A stretch of 64,000 nucleotides of DNA from Semisulcospira habei (GCA_036245525.1 BTPG01000005.1:178811198-178875197); one strand, 5' to 3'. Shown: positions 35,326 to 47,242, numbered from the stretch's first letter. Numbers and translations: made by a program. The notes: generated from the letters alone by a model not told the origin.

Positions 35326-35540
35326 CATTAACTCTGCCGTCGAGCTGAATATCAATCGGACGCAATTGTCTCCAGCCTCCGAAACCGATCCAGCGAAAGT
35401 CGTCCACCCACACAGACCAGTCGTACGTCAGAATGGTGTGCGGGGCGCAGTCTAAGCAGACGACACGCAGAGCCAGCCTGGACGACTTGGGCACGAAATA
35501 GCCATCAGGACTCTTGACACATGTGCTTCCACCAACACAC
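35326..35540 (-). CDS. Polycystin-1/REJ-family gene, exon 6 of 10 visible (REJ domain)
   Basis: Minus-strand exon of 215 bp between acceptor tgtttatag and donor AATG|GTTAGT. One leading base completes a glutamate codon from the exon at 47257-47516, and it ends in phase 1. It encodes CVGGSTCVKSPDGYFVPKSS, then LALRVVCLDCAPHTILTYDW and WIGFGGWRQL. The L-x-x-x-C-x-x-C ... Y-x-W signature (RVVCLDCAP ... LTYDWSV) is a hallmark of REJ domains. The join with the upstream exon gives TVE followed by CVGG, matching the family's E-C-V transition, and the join with the exon at 12338-12598 is also in phase. Confidence 0.88.
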
Positions 35541-35559
35541 CTATAAACAAAGAAACGCG

Positions 35560-36650
35560 CTAAGGTTCGAAATCGACTGAATCCAATGAAAAGGTCGAAA
35601 CTGATATCTTTTCAACTGGAAAAAGGCCGAAACTGACGTTTTCAATACAGATGAAAACAAGAAAGGTAAAACCTATATTGCTCACGTGTTTTACCAATCC
35701 ACATATTAGGTGTGACCTTGACCTATTCAACGGGTCACTGAAATGATTAAGTGTTCTAGTGTCTAAACAAAAGTAAAGGGTTGCAAGTTTTCTCAAAATG
35801 TATGCATTTTGTATCCTAGACCTTTGTGAGGGTTGACTAAATTAGCATGCATAGAAAGGTCTTATCGTCAGCTATCATCAGCTACCTTTGTGCTAAATCT
35901 GAAAGAAAAGTTGGCAAAAACTTTGATAAAAACTACGTCTGTCAAAAACTGTCATTTTTCACACATTTGCCGACCTCCTGTGACCCTTGTTCATCCAATT
36001 AGTATGCATAGAAAAGCTGGATCATCAGATATCTCTATATCAAGTTTGGGTTTGAAATTGAAAATAGTATTTGAGAAAAAAATGTTTGTGAAATTATGGC
36101 TATCTTTTTTTTTACCTATTTCTGGACTCACCATGATCCTTGACCTTTGCGAGGGGACCACTATAATAGTATGCATAAAAAAGTCTTATCAGCTAACTTT
36201 GTGCTAAATCTGACTGAAAAGTTGGCAAAAACTTTGATAAAAACTACGTCTGTCAAAAACTGTCATTTTTCACACATTTGCCGACCTCCTGTAATCATTG
36301 AATATTCGGAGCGGTCATCCAAATCAGTAAGCATAGAAAGGTCTTACCATCAGATATCTCCGCACCAAGTTTGTGTTTGAAGTTGAAAATAATATTTAAG
36401 GAGAAACAATGCGTGTCAAAATATGGCCATTTTTTTTTACCCTTTCCAGGACCCGGGTGACCTTGACCGTTAAGAGAGGTCACTGAAATTTGTATGTTTA
36501 GAAAGTTTTTTTCACAAAGTACCTTTGTGCCAAGTTTAAAGTCTGAGGCTTGATTAGTCTCCGAGAAAGTGCCAACGTTAAAGTTTTTCACTGTCGACCG
36601 GACAGACGACGGATGGCGCATTACACAGATTCACTTTTGTTATCGCACGT
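35560..36650. repeat. Diverged interspersed repeat with internal 312-bp duplication
   Basis: The 96-bp block from CTTTGTGCTAAATCTGA to GCCGACCTCCTGT occurs at 35887-35982 and 36199-36294, within repeated GTGACCTTGACC-type text. Small open frames here are not convincing genes. Family unknown. Confidence 0.65.
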
Positions 36651-36851
36651 GAGCCAAAATGACTGACGGTGTCAATCAAACTGAAGTGAAAGGGACGGCC
36701 GCAGTATTAAAAAAAAAAAAAAACAAACACACGTCGAATCTAATGGATCCTATCAAAACGGAAAGGTCGAAACTGATGGTCTCAATGAATACAAGTCGAA
36801 CTTTACGGATTGGAATACGTAGACCATTTAAAAAAAGAATACATATAAACC

Positions 36852-39400
36852 AGTGACGTCCTCCTCACCAGAGTGATGCCCAGCGCAGAGTGCCACACTG
36901 ACCACCGCCTTGTTTGCTGCAAACTCAGGCTCCGCCTCAAGCTGAAACCCAAGAAAGGGGGCCCCCCCAAGAAAAAGCTTGATGTTGCCAGCCTTCAGCG
37001 TGACGACAAGAAAGCTGCCCTTCAGGCCGATTTACAGCGCATGCTCAAAGATACAGTTGATCCAGCAGACTCCTCCCCTGAAACACTCTGGGAACAACTG
37101 AAAACTGCTATTGTAAAATCTTCTGTGGAAGTCTTGGGCTTTGCTAGAAAGAGGAACAAAGACTGGTTTGACGAAAACGACGTAGAGATCCAGGAACTTC
37201 TAGCAAAAAAAAGAGCCGCCCACCAGGCCCACCTAGCCCAGCCTTCCTGCCCTGTGAAGAAGTCTGCCTTCCGCCTCATCTGCAGCAGTCTCCAGCTCAA
37301 GCTTAGAGAGCTCCAGAACGAGTGGTGGTCCAGACTCGCACAGAGGACCCAGCTCTGCGCTGACAACGGTGACTACAGGGGCTTCTACGAAGCACTGAAA
37401 GCAGTGTATGGCCCTAGGCACCTGGTACAAAGTCCCCTGCGAAGCGCTGATGGACAGGCACTCCTCACAGATAATACCTCCATCTTGAACCGCTGGTCGG
37501 AATACTTTCAGGACCTCTTCGGCGCTGAGCGCACTGTTCAAGAAACAGTCATCCTCCAAATCCCACACCTTCCACTAAAGGTTGAATTGGACGAACCGCC
37601 CACCGCCGAAGAGACCCTCACAGCCATCCACCAGCTCAAGAGTGGCAAAGCAGCAGGCATTGACGGAATCCCGCCAGAGATCTGGAAACATGGAGGCCCC
37701 GCACTGCACAACAAGCTCCACGACCTCTTTCTCTGCTGCTGGGAAAAAGGAACACTACCAAAGGATCTCCGTGATGCAGTCATCATCACCCTGTACAAGA
37801 ACAAAGGAGAGAAGTCTGCCTGCTCTAATTATCGTGGAATTACCCTGCTGTCCATTGCCAGGAAAATTCTCGCAAGGTTGCTCCTGAATCGGCTGGTACC
37901 TGCCATCGCTGAAGACCACCTCCCAGAGGGCCAGTGTGGCTTCAGAGCCAACAGGAGTACCACCGACATGGTCTTTGTGCTGAGACAGCTTCAGGAGAAG
38001 TGCCGCGAGCAGAACAAAGGGCTGTACGTAACGTTTGTCGACCTAACAAAAGCGTTTGACACTGTGAGCAGGCAAGGTATGTGGCAGATCCTGGAGCGAC
38101 TAGGCTGTCCCCCAAAGTTCCTCAACATGATCGTCCAGCTCCACGAGGACCAGCAAGGCCAGGTCAGACTAAACAGTGACCTCTCAGAACCATTCCCCAT
38201 TCGCAACGGCGTGAAGCAAGGCTGCGTGCTGGCACCGACCCTCTTCACCATCTTCTTCAGCATGATGTTGAAGCAGGCCACAGTGGACCTCGACGATGAC
38301 GACGCAGTGTACATCAGGTATCGTCTCGATGGCAGCCTGTTCAACCTCAGACGACTGCAGGCCCACACGAAAACCCTACACCAACTGATTCGTGAGCTGC
38401 TCTTTGCTGATGACGCTGCCCTCGTTGCACACACAGAGAGAGCCTTGCAGCGCATTACGTCCTGCTTCGCAGATGCCGCCCAGCTCTTTGGACTTGAGGT
38501 CAGTCTGAAAAAGACAGAGGTCCTTCATCAGCCGGCACCCAAGGAAGAGCATCGCCCTCCCCACATCACCATCGGCGAGTCCGAACTGAAGTCTGTACAC
38601 CAGTTTACCTACCTTGGCTGCATCATCACGTCAGACGCCAAGCTGGACAAGGAGCTGGACAACAGGCTGGCAAAAGCGAACAGTGCTTTCGGGCGACTAT
38701 TCAAGCGGGTGTGGCACAATCAACAGCTGAAAAAAGGCACCAAGATCAGCGTGTACGGAGCTGTCGTCCTCACCACCCTGCTGTACGGTTCCGAGTCCTG
38801 GGCCCTCTACCGCAGCCAACTACGACTCCTCGAACGCTTTCACCAGCGCTGCCTGCGTACCATCCTGGGCATTCACTGGAGTGACTATGTCACCAACGTC
38901 GAGGTCCTTGAACAGGCGGAAACTGTGAGCATCGAGGCTTTGCTGCTGCGAACACAGCTTCGCTGGGCGGGGCACGTCTCCAGGATGGAGGATCATCGCC
39001 TACCCAAGATCACTCTGTTCGGCGAGCTCGCCACTGGACACCGAGACAGAGGGGCACCAAAGAAGAGATACAAAGACGGTCTCAAGAAGTCACTTAGTGC
39101 CTGCCAAATCGACCACCACCAGTGGTCTTCGCTTGCCGCGGACCGTGACACCTGGCGCTCCACCATTCACAAGGCAGCCGTCTCCTTTGAGGACTCTCGC
39201 AGAGCTAACCTTAAGGACAAGCGGCTCAGAAGAAAAAACAGAGCTGTCGTAACTCAGAACCCTGACCAGACCTTCCCCTGCAGCCACTGCGGTCGAACCT
39301 GCCTGTCCCGGATTGGCCTCCGCAGCCACGAAAATGCCTGCAGACGACGTGGGCAAGCCCTATAGAATCTTCGTTCGCGAAGTCAAGCCAAGAGAGAGAG
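36852..39400 (+). mobile_element. RTE-like LINE, 5'-truncated copy 2, with intact 12-bp target duplication
   Basis: Flanked by TACATATAAACC at 36840-36851 and 39401-39412. Homology with the copy at 9479-11442 covers everything it retains. The 3' end is CGAAGTCAAGCCAAGAGAGA, a GA tail. It is truncated inside the endonuclease. Confidence 0.93.
36873..39365 (+). CDS. RTE-like LINE polyprotein, reverse transcriptase, 830 aa, open but lacking the endonuclease start
   Basis: The frame is open from the truncation point to its stop, without frameshift. It begins inside the apurinic-type endonuclease (CHTDHRLVCCKLRL, whose His is the last catalytic residue). It continues through a basic linker (KKGGPPKKKLDV) and the reverse-transcriptase domain at about 200-560: LKSGKAAGIDGIPPEIW, NYRGITLLSIARK, FVDLTKAFDTVSR, GVKQGCVLAPTLF and LLFADDAALVAHTE. 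The thumb and C-terminal domain follow ([37 protein letters not shown]), with a terminal finger ([21 protein letters not shown]). The first listed residue is a GTG-initiated read and is not a natural start. It is incapable of autonomous insertion without the missing endonuclease. Confidence 0.92.
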   Translation: MMPSAECHTDHRLVCCKLRLRLKLKPKKGGPPKKKLDVASLQRDDKKAALQADLQRMLKDTVDPADSSPETLWEQLKTAIVKSSVEVLGFARKRNKDWFDENDVEIQELLAKKRAAHQAHLAQPSCPVKKSAFRLICSSLQLKLRELQNEWWSRLAQRTQLCADNGDYRGFYEALKAVYGPRHLVQSPLRSADGQALLTDNTSILNRWSEYFQDLFGAERTVQETVILQIPHLPLKVELDEPPTAEETLTAIHQLKSGKAAGIDGIPPEIWKHGGPALHNKLHDLFLCCWEKGTLPKDLRDAVIITLYKNKGEKSACSNYRGITLLSIARKILARLLLNRLVPAIAEDHLPEGQCGFRANRSTTDMVFVLRQLQEKCREQNKGLYVTFVDLTKAFDTVSRQGMWQILERLGCPPKFLNMIVQLHEDQQGQVRLNSDLSEPFPIRNGVKQGCVLAPTLFTIFFSMMLKQATVDLDDDDAVYIRYRLDGSLFNLRRLQAHTKTLHQLIRELLFADDAALVAHTERALQRITSCFADAAQLFGLEVSLKKTEVLHQPAPKEEHRPPHITIGESELKSVHQFTYLGCIITSDAKLDKELDNRLAKANSAFGRLFKRVWHNQQLKKGTKISVYGAVVLTTLLYGSESWALYRSQLRLLERFHQRCLRTILGIHWSDYVTNVEVLEQAETVSIEALLLRTQLRWAGHVSRMEDHRLPKITLFGELATGHRDRGAPKKRYKDGLKKSLSACQIDHHQWSSLAADRDTWRSTIHKAAVSFEDSRRANLKDKRLRRKNRAVVTQNPDQTFPCSHCGRTCLSRIGLRSHENACRRRGQAL

Positions 39401-39439
39401 TACATATAAACCTACTGGTATCTATGACTAGTATTTTAA

Positions 39440-39562
39440 TAATTTGCTACCAAGTAAACAAAGACCCTCGGGCCTACAACGGCCGCAGTGGGCCCGTCCA
39501 TGGCTGTGCGCTGGCCCACTGCGGCCGTCGTAGGCCCGAAGACGTGTCGCTACTGGGGAAAT
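39440..39562. mobile_element. GC-rich hairpin MITE family D, copy 2
   Basis: GGGCCTACAACGGCCGCAGTG and its inverted partner at 39515-39537 around TCCATGGCTGTGCG. Outer parts ACAAAGACCCTCG / CGAAGACGTG match the copies at 5275 and 60155. Confidence 0.75.
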
Positions 39563-39899
39563 GAAGACAAAGTAATATGGTCCAATCATTTATAAAATAA
39601 ACGAATTAACGAACGAACGAAAAAAACATACGAACAAACGAACGAACAAACAAAGAAAAAAACAGCAGGTGACCTTTTAGACGCCAGACAAGCTAGAATG
39701 ATGGTTCAGATGCGATGAGATGAGACCTGATAAGATAAGATTTGATCGGATCACTGCGTGAGTACTGCTAAGTCGCCTAACAGGGTGAGGGACAGTCTCT
39801 CCGACATTTTCTGTTCTTCGTCTGTTTTTCATTGTCTTTTTTATTTTTGATCAACACAGATTTTTTCGTGATGAATCCTTGGACATCTGGGTGTAGTTT

Positions 39900-42800
39900 T
39901 TAATGGACGTTTTCCAGTGGAAGTGAGAGCAGTTGAACATGTCATTTTTGTAAAGGCCTTGTGGATACTGTCTGTACTGCACTCTACAGTACAGCCATGC
40001 TTGCCAGCCGAGTTCTTACTCAGCCCGATTGTGCTTGGTAGCCTTCCCTCAGCCACTGTGCATAGGACTACCAGTACACGTGTACTGTGTTATAACAGAC
40101 AGCAACTGCTAATATGGAGAAGTACCTTTACCAGTGCCCCTGCACCTGATGTGTATGCACATCTGAGGTCCCTTGGATTACACAGCCCTCCATCAGTGCC
40201 GCCATGTGTCTATAGACCCAGGAGGAAGCGGCTTTACCGAAGAAGACGGCGCAAGCAAGGACGCCCTATCCCAGTTATCATCACCCCTCGTGATGTCCAC
40301 TCTGCCCCGCCCCCACCCCTCCGGGACTACTCATGTCAGCCCGTTCCCAGGGACTGTATGTTTTCCCAAGTCAACACGTTTGACATCTACGGACTTGTCA
40401 CTCAACGCCTTACATACCACGTCATCTCCCAGAAGTGTATTGTGCGTGGTTTCAATGCCTGCAAATTGCCCACCAACAGACACTATCTCTAACGCTCAGT
40501 ATGCCGCCCCACCACCCAGGGTTGTGTGTCCGCCAGCAGGGGCTGAGCGTCACTGCAGACTCTATCTCTAACGCTCAGTATGCCGCCCCACCACCCAGGG
40601 TTGTGTGCCCGCCGGCAGGAGCTGAGCGTCACTGCAGACACTATCTCTAACGCTCAGTATGCCGCCCCACCACCCAGGGTTGTGTGCCCGCCGGCAGGAG
40701 CTGAGCGTCACTGCAGACTATCTCTAACGCTCAGTATGCCGCCCCACCACCCAGGGTTGTGTGCCCGCCGGCAGGAGCTGAGCGTCACTGCGCTCGAACA
40801 TCATCTCAAAACTACGCATCTTTACGTAAGGCGCGCACGCATTGTGGATGGTCAAGAGACTCAGGTAACTTGATTTATGTCCCTATCAGTACAGATGTCC
40901 GTGACCTCTGCAAAAATCAGACCAGAACAAGCTGTCATTAGCCTTCTTGAACACTCAGTCTTGCAGGAACAACACTAGCGAGATATGTGGTTACATCACT
41001 GATCAGCTAGACTTCTTGTTGCTGGTTGAAACGTGGCTTCAAAGTGAGGGTGACGAACCGTACACAGCTGAGTTGACCCCTCCAGGATATTTTCTCAGGT
41101 CTTTCCCTCGCTTTGGGCGACGAGGGGGTGGTATAGCAGTACTGGTCACGAAGTCCTTAGAAAACTGCAACACGTTCAAACGCTTGTCCTTCAACTCTTT
41201 TAAAGCTGTTGAAGTTAACACCATCAATGACATCTCAGTTATTCTGACTAGTGTACCGGCCGCCTCCAAGCAGACAAAACAAACTGACCGCTCGCATATT
41301 TTTCAGTGAATTCCAAGATTATGTGGACAGTGCCGCCAGCAGCAGAAACAAATTAGTTATGTTTGGAGAATTTAATTTTCATTTTGAAGTTCCATTCGAT
41401 ACTGATGCACTTCGTCTGCGTTCACTTCTGTCTGACCATGGCTTGCGTCAGCATGTGCAGGGGCCGACTCTCAGACGTGGTCACACCTTGGACCTTCTGA
41501 TCACAAGGGAGAGCTCCTCTCTTGTTTAGGACGTTCCATGTGTGTGATTCGCTGTTGTCGGATAATAAGTGTTTTCTTTTATGTGCTTGCGTCTCGGTCT
41601 CGTCCATAACGCTCGATTACTTCCAGAAACCTTTGTCGTATTGACATGGATGTTTTTAGCGAGACTGTGAAGGAGTAATGGACTTACAATACATAGAGAC
41701 ATGTTTGTGAAGCAGAGTGCTGCACGCAAGTCCTCACAGCGTGCAGCCAACAAAGACTTTCTTTTTACCAAACTTGAAGTCTGCACATCTAGTCGTCAGC
41801 TGTTTAGCCTTACAAATCAACTTCTTTGAAAGAACAATAACCCTGTACTTCCGAATACCATTCCGATGAATGATCTACCTGATACGTTTTGTCAGTACTT
41901 CGATTCTAAGATAAGCACGATCCATCAGGAACTTGTCAACTGTTCTGATGCTGTGTCCTATATCCCATATGACGGACCTGTGTTACATGCGTCCACTTCT
42001 GTCACAGAGGAGACTAACGAAATTAATTATTTCCTCACCCACCAAATCTTGTTCCCTTGACCACATTCCCACCTTTGTATTCAAGCTATGCCCTGATGAG
42101 ATTGTCAGTGTGACAACCAGAATTATAAACTTGTCACGGTCTGTGCCTCGGCATTTTAAGCATGCTGTGGCGATTCCATTGTTGAAGAAGGCAGGGTTGG
42201 GTGCAAACTTGCTGAAGAATTATAGACCAGTGTCTAATCTTCTATTTCTTTCCAAGATTTGGAGAACGTTGTACCAAGTCAGCTCATGTCACACTTCAGT
42301 AGTAATGATTTACTTGAACCGTATCAGTCTACCTATCGAAAAAATCACAGTACTGAGACAGCCTTGCTTCACATTACCAACAGCCTGCTTACACATGTTG
42401 ACGTCGGACATGTCTCTTTGCTATCATTATTAGACCTGTTTGCGGTGTTTGACACGCTGGATCATGGGATTCTTTTAGAACGCCTACGCGTGTCTTTTGG
42501 TATTTCTGATACAGCGCTGTCATGGCTCAAGTCTGTCCATCTTCAAAGATATTAATCTGTATGTGTGAATGGGATCATGTCTCAACCTGTGCTTTTGAAG
42601 TATGGTGTTCCACATGGGTCTGTTTTGGGTCCTTTGCTGTTCTCTGTTTACACTGAACCAATTCCCCGAATCATCAGCAAGAATAGCTGTGAGTATCACA
42701 AGTATGCTGATAACACTCAGGTCTCTAAGTCTGACTATCCTAGTAACCTGCAGACCATTGTCTCCAGTGTGGAGAAGTGTATAGGTAAAATCAAAGAGTG

Positions 42801-43173
42801 GATGACTTCCAACAGGCTCAAGTTAAATGATGACAAAACAGAAAGCATGCTTGTTGGTACTCGAGCTAGAACATCTGTCTCCAGCAGTGATCACATTTCC
42901 ATAGGTGGCCATGACATTCCTTTCACATCCGATGTGAAAAATCTGGGTGTTCTCCTGGATTCGAGTGTATCGATGCAAAAACAGGTCAGCCACCTTTGTC
43001 GCACTGCCTACCTGGAGCTCCGCAGAATAGGCATGATCACAGAAAAGACTACTGCCCAGCTCGTATGCGTTCGCATTCTGTCCCGCCTAGATTACTGTAA
43101 TTCCTTCCTTGTTGGTATCACATCTGATCAACTCACTCGCATTCTGCGTATCCAGACTAATGCAGCCCGGTTA
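39900..43173 (+). mobile_element. CR1/L2-type LINE, 5' part (interrupted), decayed
   Basis: From about 39900 it has a basic proline-rich leader (RPRRKRLYRRRRRKQGRP), then an endonuclease (LDFLLLVETWLQSEGDE, FGRRGGGIAVLV, LVMFGEFNFHFEVP, DLLITRE) and reverse transcriptase pieces: NHSTETALLHITNSLL, GVPHGSVLGPLLFSVYTEP, YADNTQVSKS and LSRLDYCNSFLVGI. Many frameshifts and stops occur, for example at 41309 and 41529, so it is not functional. It is split at 43173 by the RTE-like LINE at 43174-46435 and resumes at 46448. Confidence 0.88.
40487..40790. repeat. 77-79-bp tandem repeat, four units, inside the CR1/L2-type LINE 5' region
   Basis: CTCTAACGCTCAGTATGCCG recurs at 40487, 40566, 40645 and 40722. 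Each unit carries CCACCCAGGGTTGTGTG and GAGCGTCACTGC. Confidence 0.93.
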
Positions 43174-46100
43174 CTTACTTACTTACGCCTGTCATCCCTC
43201 CCAGGGTATAGGCCGTCGACGAGAGACCTCCAGCGACTCCTGTCCTGTGGTTCTCCTTCTATTTTACTCCAGGTGGTTCCCATTCTCTTGATGTCTGCTT
43301 GGAGGTCTCGACGCCAGGTGTTTCTCGGCCTGCCTCTTTTCCTCTTTCCTTGGGGGTTCCATGACAATGCCTGCCTAGTGATACTGGAATCTGGCTTTCT
43401 CAGACTGTGACCAATCCATCCCCATCTTCTTCGCCCAATTTCATTCTCTGCTGTTATCTGCTCAGTTCTCTCCCAGAGTCTGACGTTGCTGATCTTCTCT
43501 GGCCAGTGGATTTTCAAGATTCTTCTAAGGCAACTGTTTATGAAGATCTGTACTCTGTTGACTGTGGTTTTTGTCAACCTCCAAGTCTCTGCTCCATATA
43601 GGAGAACTGCCTTTACGTTGGAGTTGAAAATCCGGACTTTGGTGTGTTGCGACAGCTCTCTGGAACTCCACACTTTTTTCAACTGGAGAAAGGCTGCTCT
43701 GGCTTTACCGATTCGTGCTCTGATATCTGCATCAGTGCCGCCTTTCTTGTCGATGATGCTCCCGAGATAGGTGAAGGACTCCACCTCCTCCAACGGGGTG
43801 CCAGCAAGCAAGACTGGTTCTTTCCTGGTAGTGTTCAGCCTCATTGTCTTTGTTTTCTGTTTGTGGATGGTGAGGCCCACTTGGGACGAGATGTCAGCAA
43901 GCCTCGTGGTCTTGTCCTGCATTTGTTGATGAGTGTGGGACAGTAAAGCCAAGTCGTCTGCAAAATCGAGGTCGTCAAGCTGTGTCCACAGTGTTCACTG
44001 TACTCTGTGGTCCTCTTCATGACCCAGTCTATGGCCAGTAGGAAGAGGAACGGATACAGCAAACACCCCTGCCTGACACCGGTTCTGACCTGGAGCTCCC
44101 TGGTGAACTGCCCTTCGTGGATCACGCGACATGTCATGCCATCGTAGCTGCTCTTGATCAGGCAGACGAGCTTTGTAGGTACATCGTAGTGTCGGAGGAG
44201 TTTCCACAAAGTCTCTCGGTCCACGCTGTCAAATGCTTTATCGTAAGCCACAAAGTTGACGTACAGCGGGGAGCTCCACTCCAGAGACTGTTCCACGATG
44301 ATGCGGAGAGTGGCGATCTGGTTTGTACATGATCGGTTTTTCCTGAATCCTGCTTGCTGGTCTCTCAGCTGGGGGTCGACGGAGCTCTTCATTCTCTCCA
44401 GGATGATCCTTTTGAAGACCTTTCCTGGTACTGACAACAAGGTGATTCCTCTGTAGTTGGAACACTTGCTGAAGCTTGATTAGGTACCCCTCCTTCCAGT
44501 TAGCCGGCATCACCTCCTCTTCGCAGATCTTTCCAAAATGGGTACATCAGCTCTACTGTTGTCTCTATGTCTGCTTTTAGAGCCTCCGCTGGGATGCCAT
44601 CAGGCCCTGCTGCTTTGCCGTTCTTCAAAAATGCCACTGCTCTTCTGATCTCTTCCCGGCTGGGTCTGTCACAGCTGATGGGTAGGTCGGTCTCTGCTGG
44701 CTGGATGTCTGGGGGGTCGGGTGGGCTGTGTCTGTTCAGTAACTTCAAAATACTCAGCCCATCTGTCGAGGTGGTCTGCTCTGTCTGCAATAGGCTTGCC
44801 TTCTTTGTCTTTTACTGGTCTTTCTGTATGGCCATACTTGCCCGACAATCTCCTGGTAATGTCGTAGAGCTGTTTCATGTTGCCGCTGCCTGCTGCCTTT
44901 TCTGCCTCTGCTGCCGTCTGTCTGTGTAGGCCCTTTTGTCTGCCCTGATACTCCTCTTCACCTCGCGGTTGGCTTCCGAGTATTCCTCCTGTGCCCTTGC
45001 TTTGGCTGCTCTCGTGCGACTGTTGTTGACAACTGCTTTCTTCTGCTTCCTCACTTCTATCTTCTTTAAGGTCTGTGCCGACAGCCAGTCCTTGTGATGG
45101 TGTTTCCTCAACCCTACAGTGTCTTTGCAGGTTGAGTTCAGCGCCTCTCTAATAACCTTCCACTGCTGCTCTGTGGTGACCGCCTCCTCTTCATTTACTA
45201 GCTCCTGTAGCACTTGAAACTGGTTGGACAGCACCAGTTTGAACTCTTCTCTCACTCCAGTCTCTCTCAGGAGGCCTACATTATAGCGCTGTCTTCTTGT
45301 TGTCTCTGTGAGGCGTTTCTTTAACTTGAGCTTTATTCTTAAAGTAAGCAGATGATGGTCTGAGGCGACATCTGCTCCCCTCCTCACTCAAACATCTTGA
45401 AGGGATCTTCTAAATTTCTTGCTAATGCAGATATGGTCTATTTGGTTCTCTGTAGTATGGTCAGGTGAGACCCAAGTTGCTTTGTGTATTCTTCTGTGTG
45501 GGACGATGCTGCCTCCAATGACAAGTCTGTTTAGAGCACAAAAGTCTACAAACCTCTCCCCGTTTTCACTCATCTCCCCTAGTCCCTGTCTCCCTATCAC
45601 CTCTTCGTATCCGGTGTTGTCCTCCTCTATTTTGGCATTAAAATCGCCCATGACGATGGTGATGTCTCGATCCGCACATTTGTCCACAGCTCTCTGGAGT
45701 CGGTCATAGAACTCTTGTTTCTCTTCCTCGTCACTGTCATTATTGGGCGCATAACACTGTATGACGTTGAGCTTGATCTTTTTCCTGGTTCTAAAGGCTG
45801 CTGTTATAATTCTTGGCCCAAGAGGTTCCCAGCCCATCAGCGCTCTCTGTGCCACTGGTGACAGCATGAATGCTACACCTGCTGTATGGGGGGCATTTTT
45901 TTCTTCATGACCTGAATACAGAATCATCTCCCCACTTAATAGCCTTTTCTGGCCAGACTGCGTCCATCTGGCTTGACTGATACCTAGCAGGGAAAGGTTG
46001 TACATTTGCTTTTCCTCTGCTATCTGGGCGGCCTTGCCGTTCTGGTACATGGTCTTGACATTCCATGTGCCCATGATTGTGTCCCTGGATAGAGAGAGGC

Positions 46101-46435
46101 GGCTCGGTCCTGTGGCTTCCGAAGACTTCCGGCTTCTCACCACACGACGTCATAAATCTTCTGGTAGAAGAACCTTCCTCTTCCAGAAAAGAAAATACTG
46201 TTTGTCTTTTCGTCGTTTTTGTAGCTATTTCCTTATTTGCAGGGTGGGGAAGCTACCCCCACGCCCAACCCCCTTACTAGGAGGACCAGGGGTTTTCTGT
46301 CGGGGTCTCCTTCCCATAGACCATGTTGGTTCACGGCACCTTATTTCATTCGGTGCACCCCTCTCGCGAGGGACCTCCTATCCACCACCGAGGGGACGTG
46401 CCTCAACGCCATAAAATTATTGTCCCAGCGCGAGG
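43174..46435 (-). mobile_element. RTE-like LINE, nearly full length, nested in the CR1/L2-type LINE
   Basis: Flanked by the 12-bp duplication GCAGCCCGGTTA (43162-43173 and 46436-46447). On the minus strand it runs from a GC-rich 5' region through endonuclease and reverse transcriptase to a (GTAA)n tail. It is a different lineage from the LINE copies at 9479 and 36852, and related to the fragment at 58068-58760 ([15 protein letters not shown] versus [15 protein letters not shown]). Confidence 0.92.
43179..46143 (-). pseudogene. RTE-like LINE polyprotein with stop and frameshifts
   Basis: Endonuclease at 45388-46143 (MGTWNVKTMYQNGKAAQI, ISQARWTQSG, MGDFNAKIEEDN, HKATWVSPDH, IDHICISKKFRRSL), then an in-frame TGA at the end of SLQDV, most simply from a CGA codon. 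The linker frame is at 44875-45387 (VASDHHLLTLRIKLKLKK). Reverse-transcriptase pieces read FLKNGKAAGPDGIPAEAL, GFRKNRSCTNQI, AYDKAFDSVDRETLW, VRTGVRQGCLLYPFLF and HSHTHQQMQ, and the C-terminal part holds [17 protein letters not shown] and [16 protein letters not shown]. The YADD box is garbled near 43970. At least three frameshifts separate the pieces. It would have nicked and copied at target sites when intact. Confidence 0.9.
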
Positions 46436-46447
46436 GCAGCCCGGTTA

Positions 46448-46881
46448 GTCCTTCGCAAAACACGCGCTGACCATGTGACTTCACTGCTAACGCATCGCCA
46501 TTGGTTACCTGTCAAGCAGAGAATAGAGCGCAAGTAGGCCACTTTTGGCATACAAACACTATGACAATACACTTCCTGCATATCTGTCCTTTTCCTTTGC
46601 ATCACACAATCCAAGTAAAAGTCTACGCTCAAGCTCACATAAACTGCTTGTTTAGCCCAGAGTCAACCTAAAAATTGATGGTGCACTTTCTTTCGGTTAT
46701 CAGGTCCCTCACTTCCACTGCATGTTCGTCTATCCCCTACCATGACGACTTTTAAAACAAATTTGAAGACCCATCTTTTCCAGGTAGCATATCAGGATTA
46801 GCTTAGTCTGGATGTGCTGCCTCGAAAGGTTTAGCTTAAAGTCTACTATTACCTTAAATGTGTAGCCTATGCATATAGATT

Positions 46882-46932
<51 letters not shown>

Positions 46933-47084
46933 AGTGTTAGGAATTTGCCAGATGGTGCGAGCTGGTGTTTATTTAAAGAGTGAGTGCGTGCATATTTTGT
47001 TTTAATTCCTTCCATTTTTATGTTGCTGTAAAGCGCTCCGAGCTTGCTGTTTGTGGGGAAGGGCGCTATTATAAAAACTATGTA

Positions 47085-47120
<36 letters not shown>
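46448..47120 (+). mobile_element. CR1/L2-type LINE, 3' part after the nested insertion
   Basis: Resumes directly after the duplication, with text equivalent to RKTRADHVTSLL and HWLPVKQRIE, continues to GTAAAGCGCTCCGAGC and GGGCGCTATTATAAAA, and ends in an ATT tail at 47083-47120. A (TG)n tract lies at 46882-46931. It completes the element begun at 39900. Confidence 0.85.
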
Positions 47121-47177
47121 CAGTGAGATGAGATGAGATTAGTTGAAATGAGATGAGATGAGAGGACATGATCAATG

Positions 47178-47242
47178 GATTAACCCCCTTGCGCATACAA
47201 CTGCTAACAGTACCGGTCGGTACATGCGCAAAGGGTCAGTTT
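47178..47242. mobile_element. Short TTAACCC-ended hairpin
   Basis: TTAACCCCCTTGCGCATAC ... GTATGCGCAA-type partner (GTACATGCGCAAAGGGTC) around the palindrome ACCGGTCGGT. It is 15 bp from the donor of the exon at 47257-47516. Confidence 0.65.

Noticed and set aside
36295..36621. 108-codon frame in the diverged repeat
   Set aside because: Repeat-derived, with no protein-like features; the frame is not shared by the duplicated block at 35887.
40435..40873. Repetitive proline/cysteine-rich frames (PPPRVVCPPAG units)
   Set aside because: They reflect the 77-79-bp tandem repeat in a decayed LINE leader rather than a gene.
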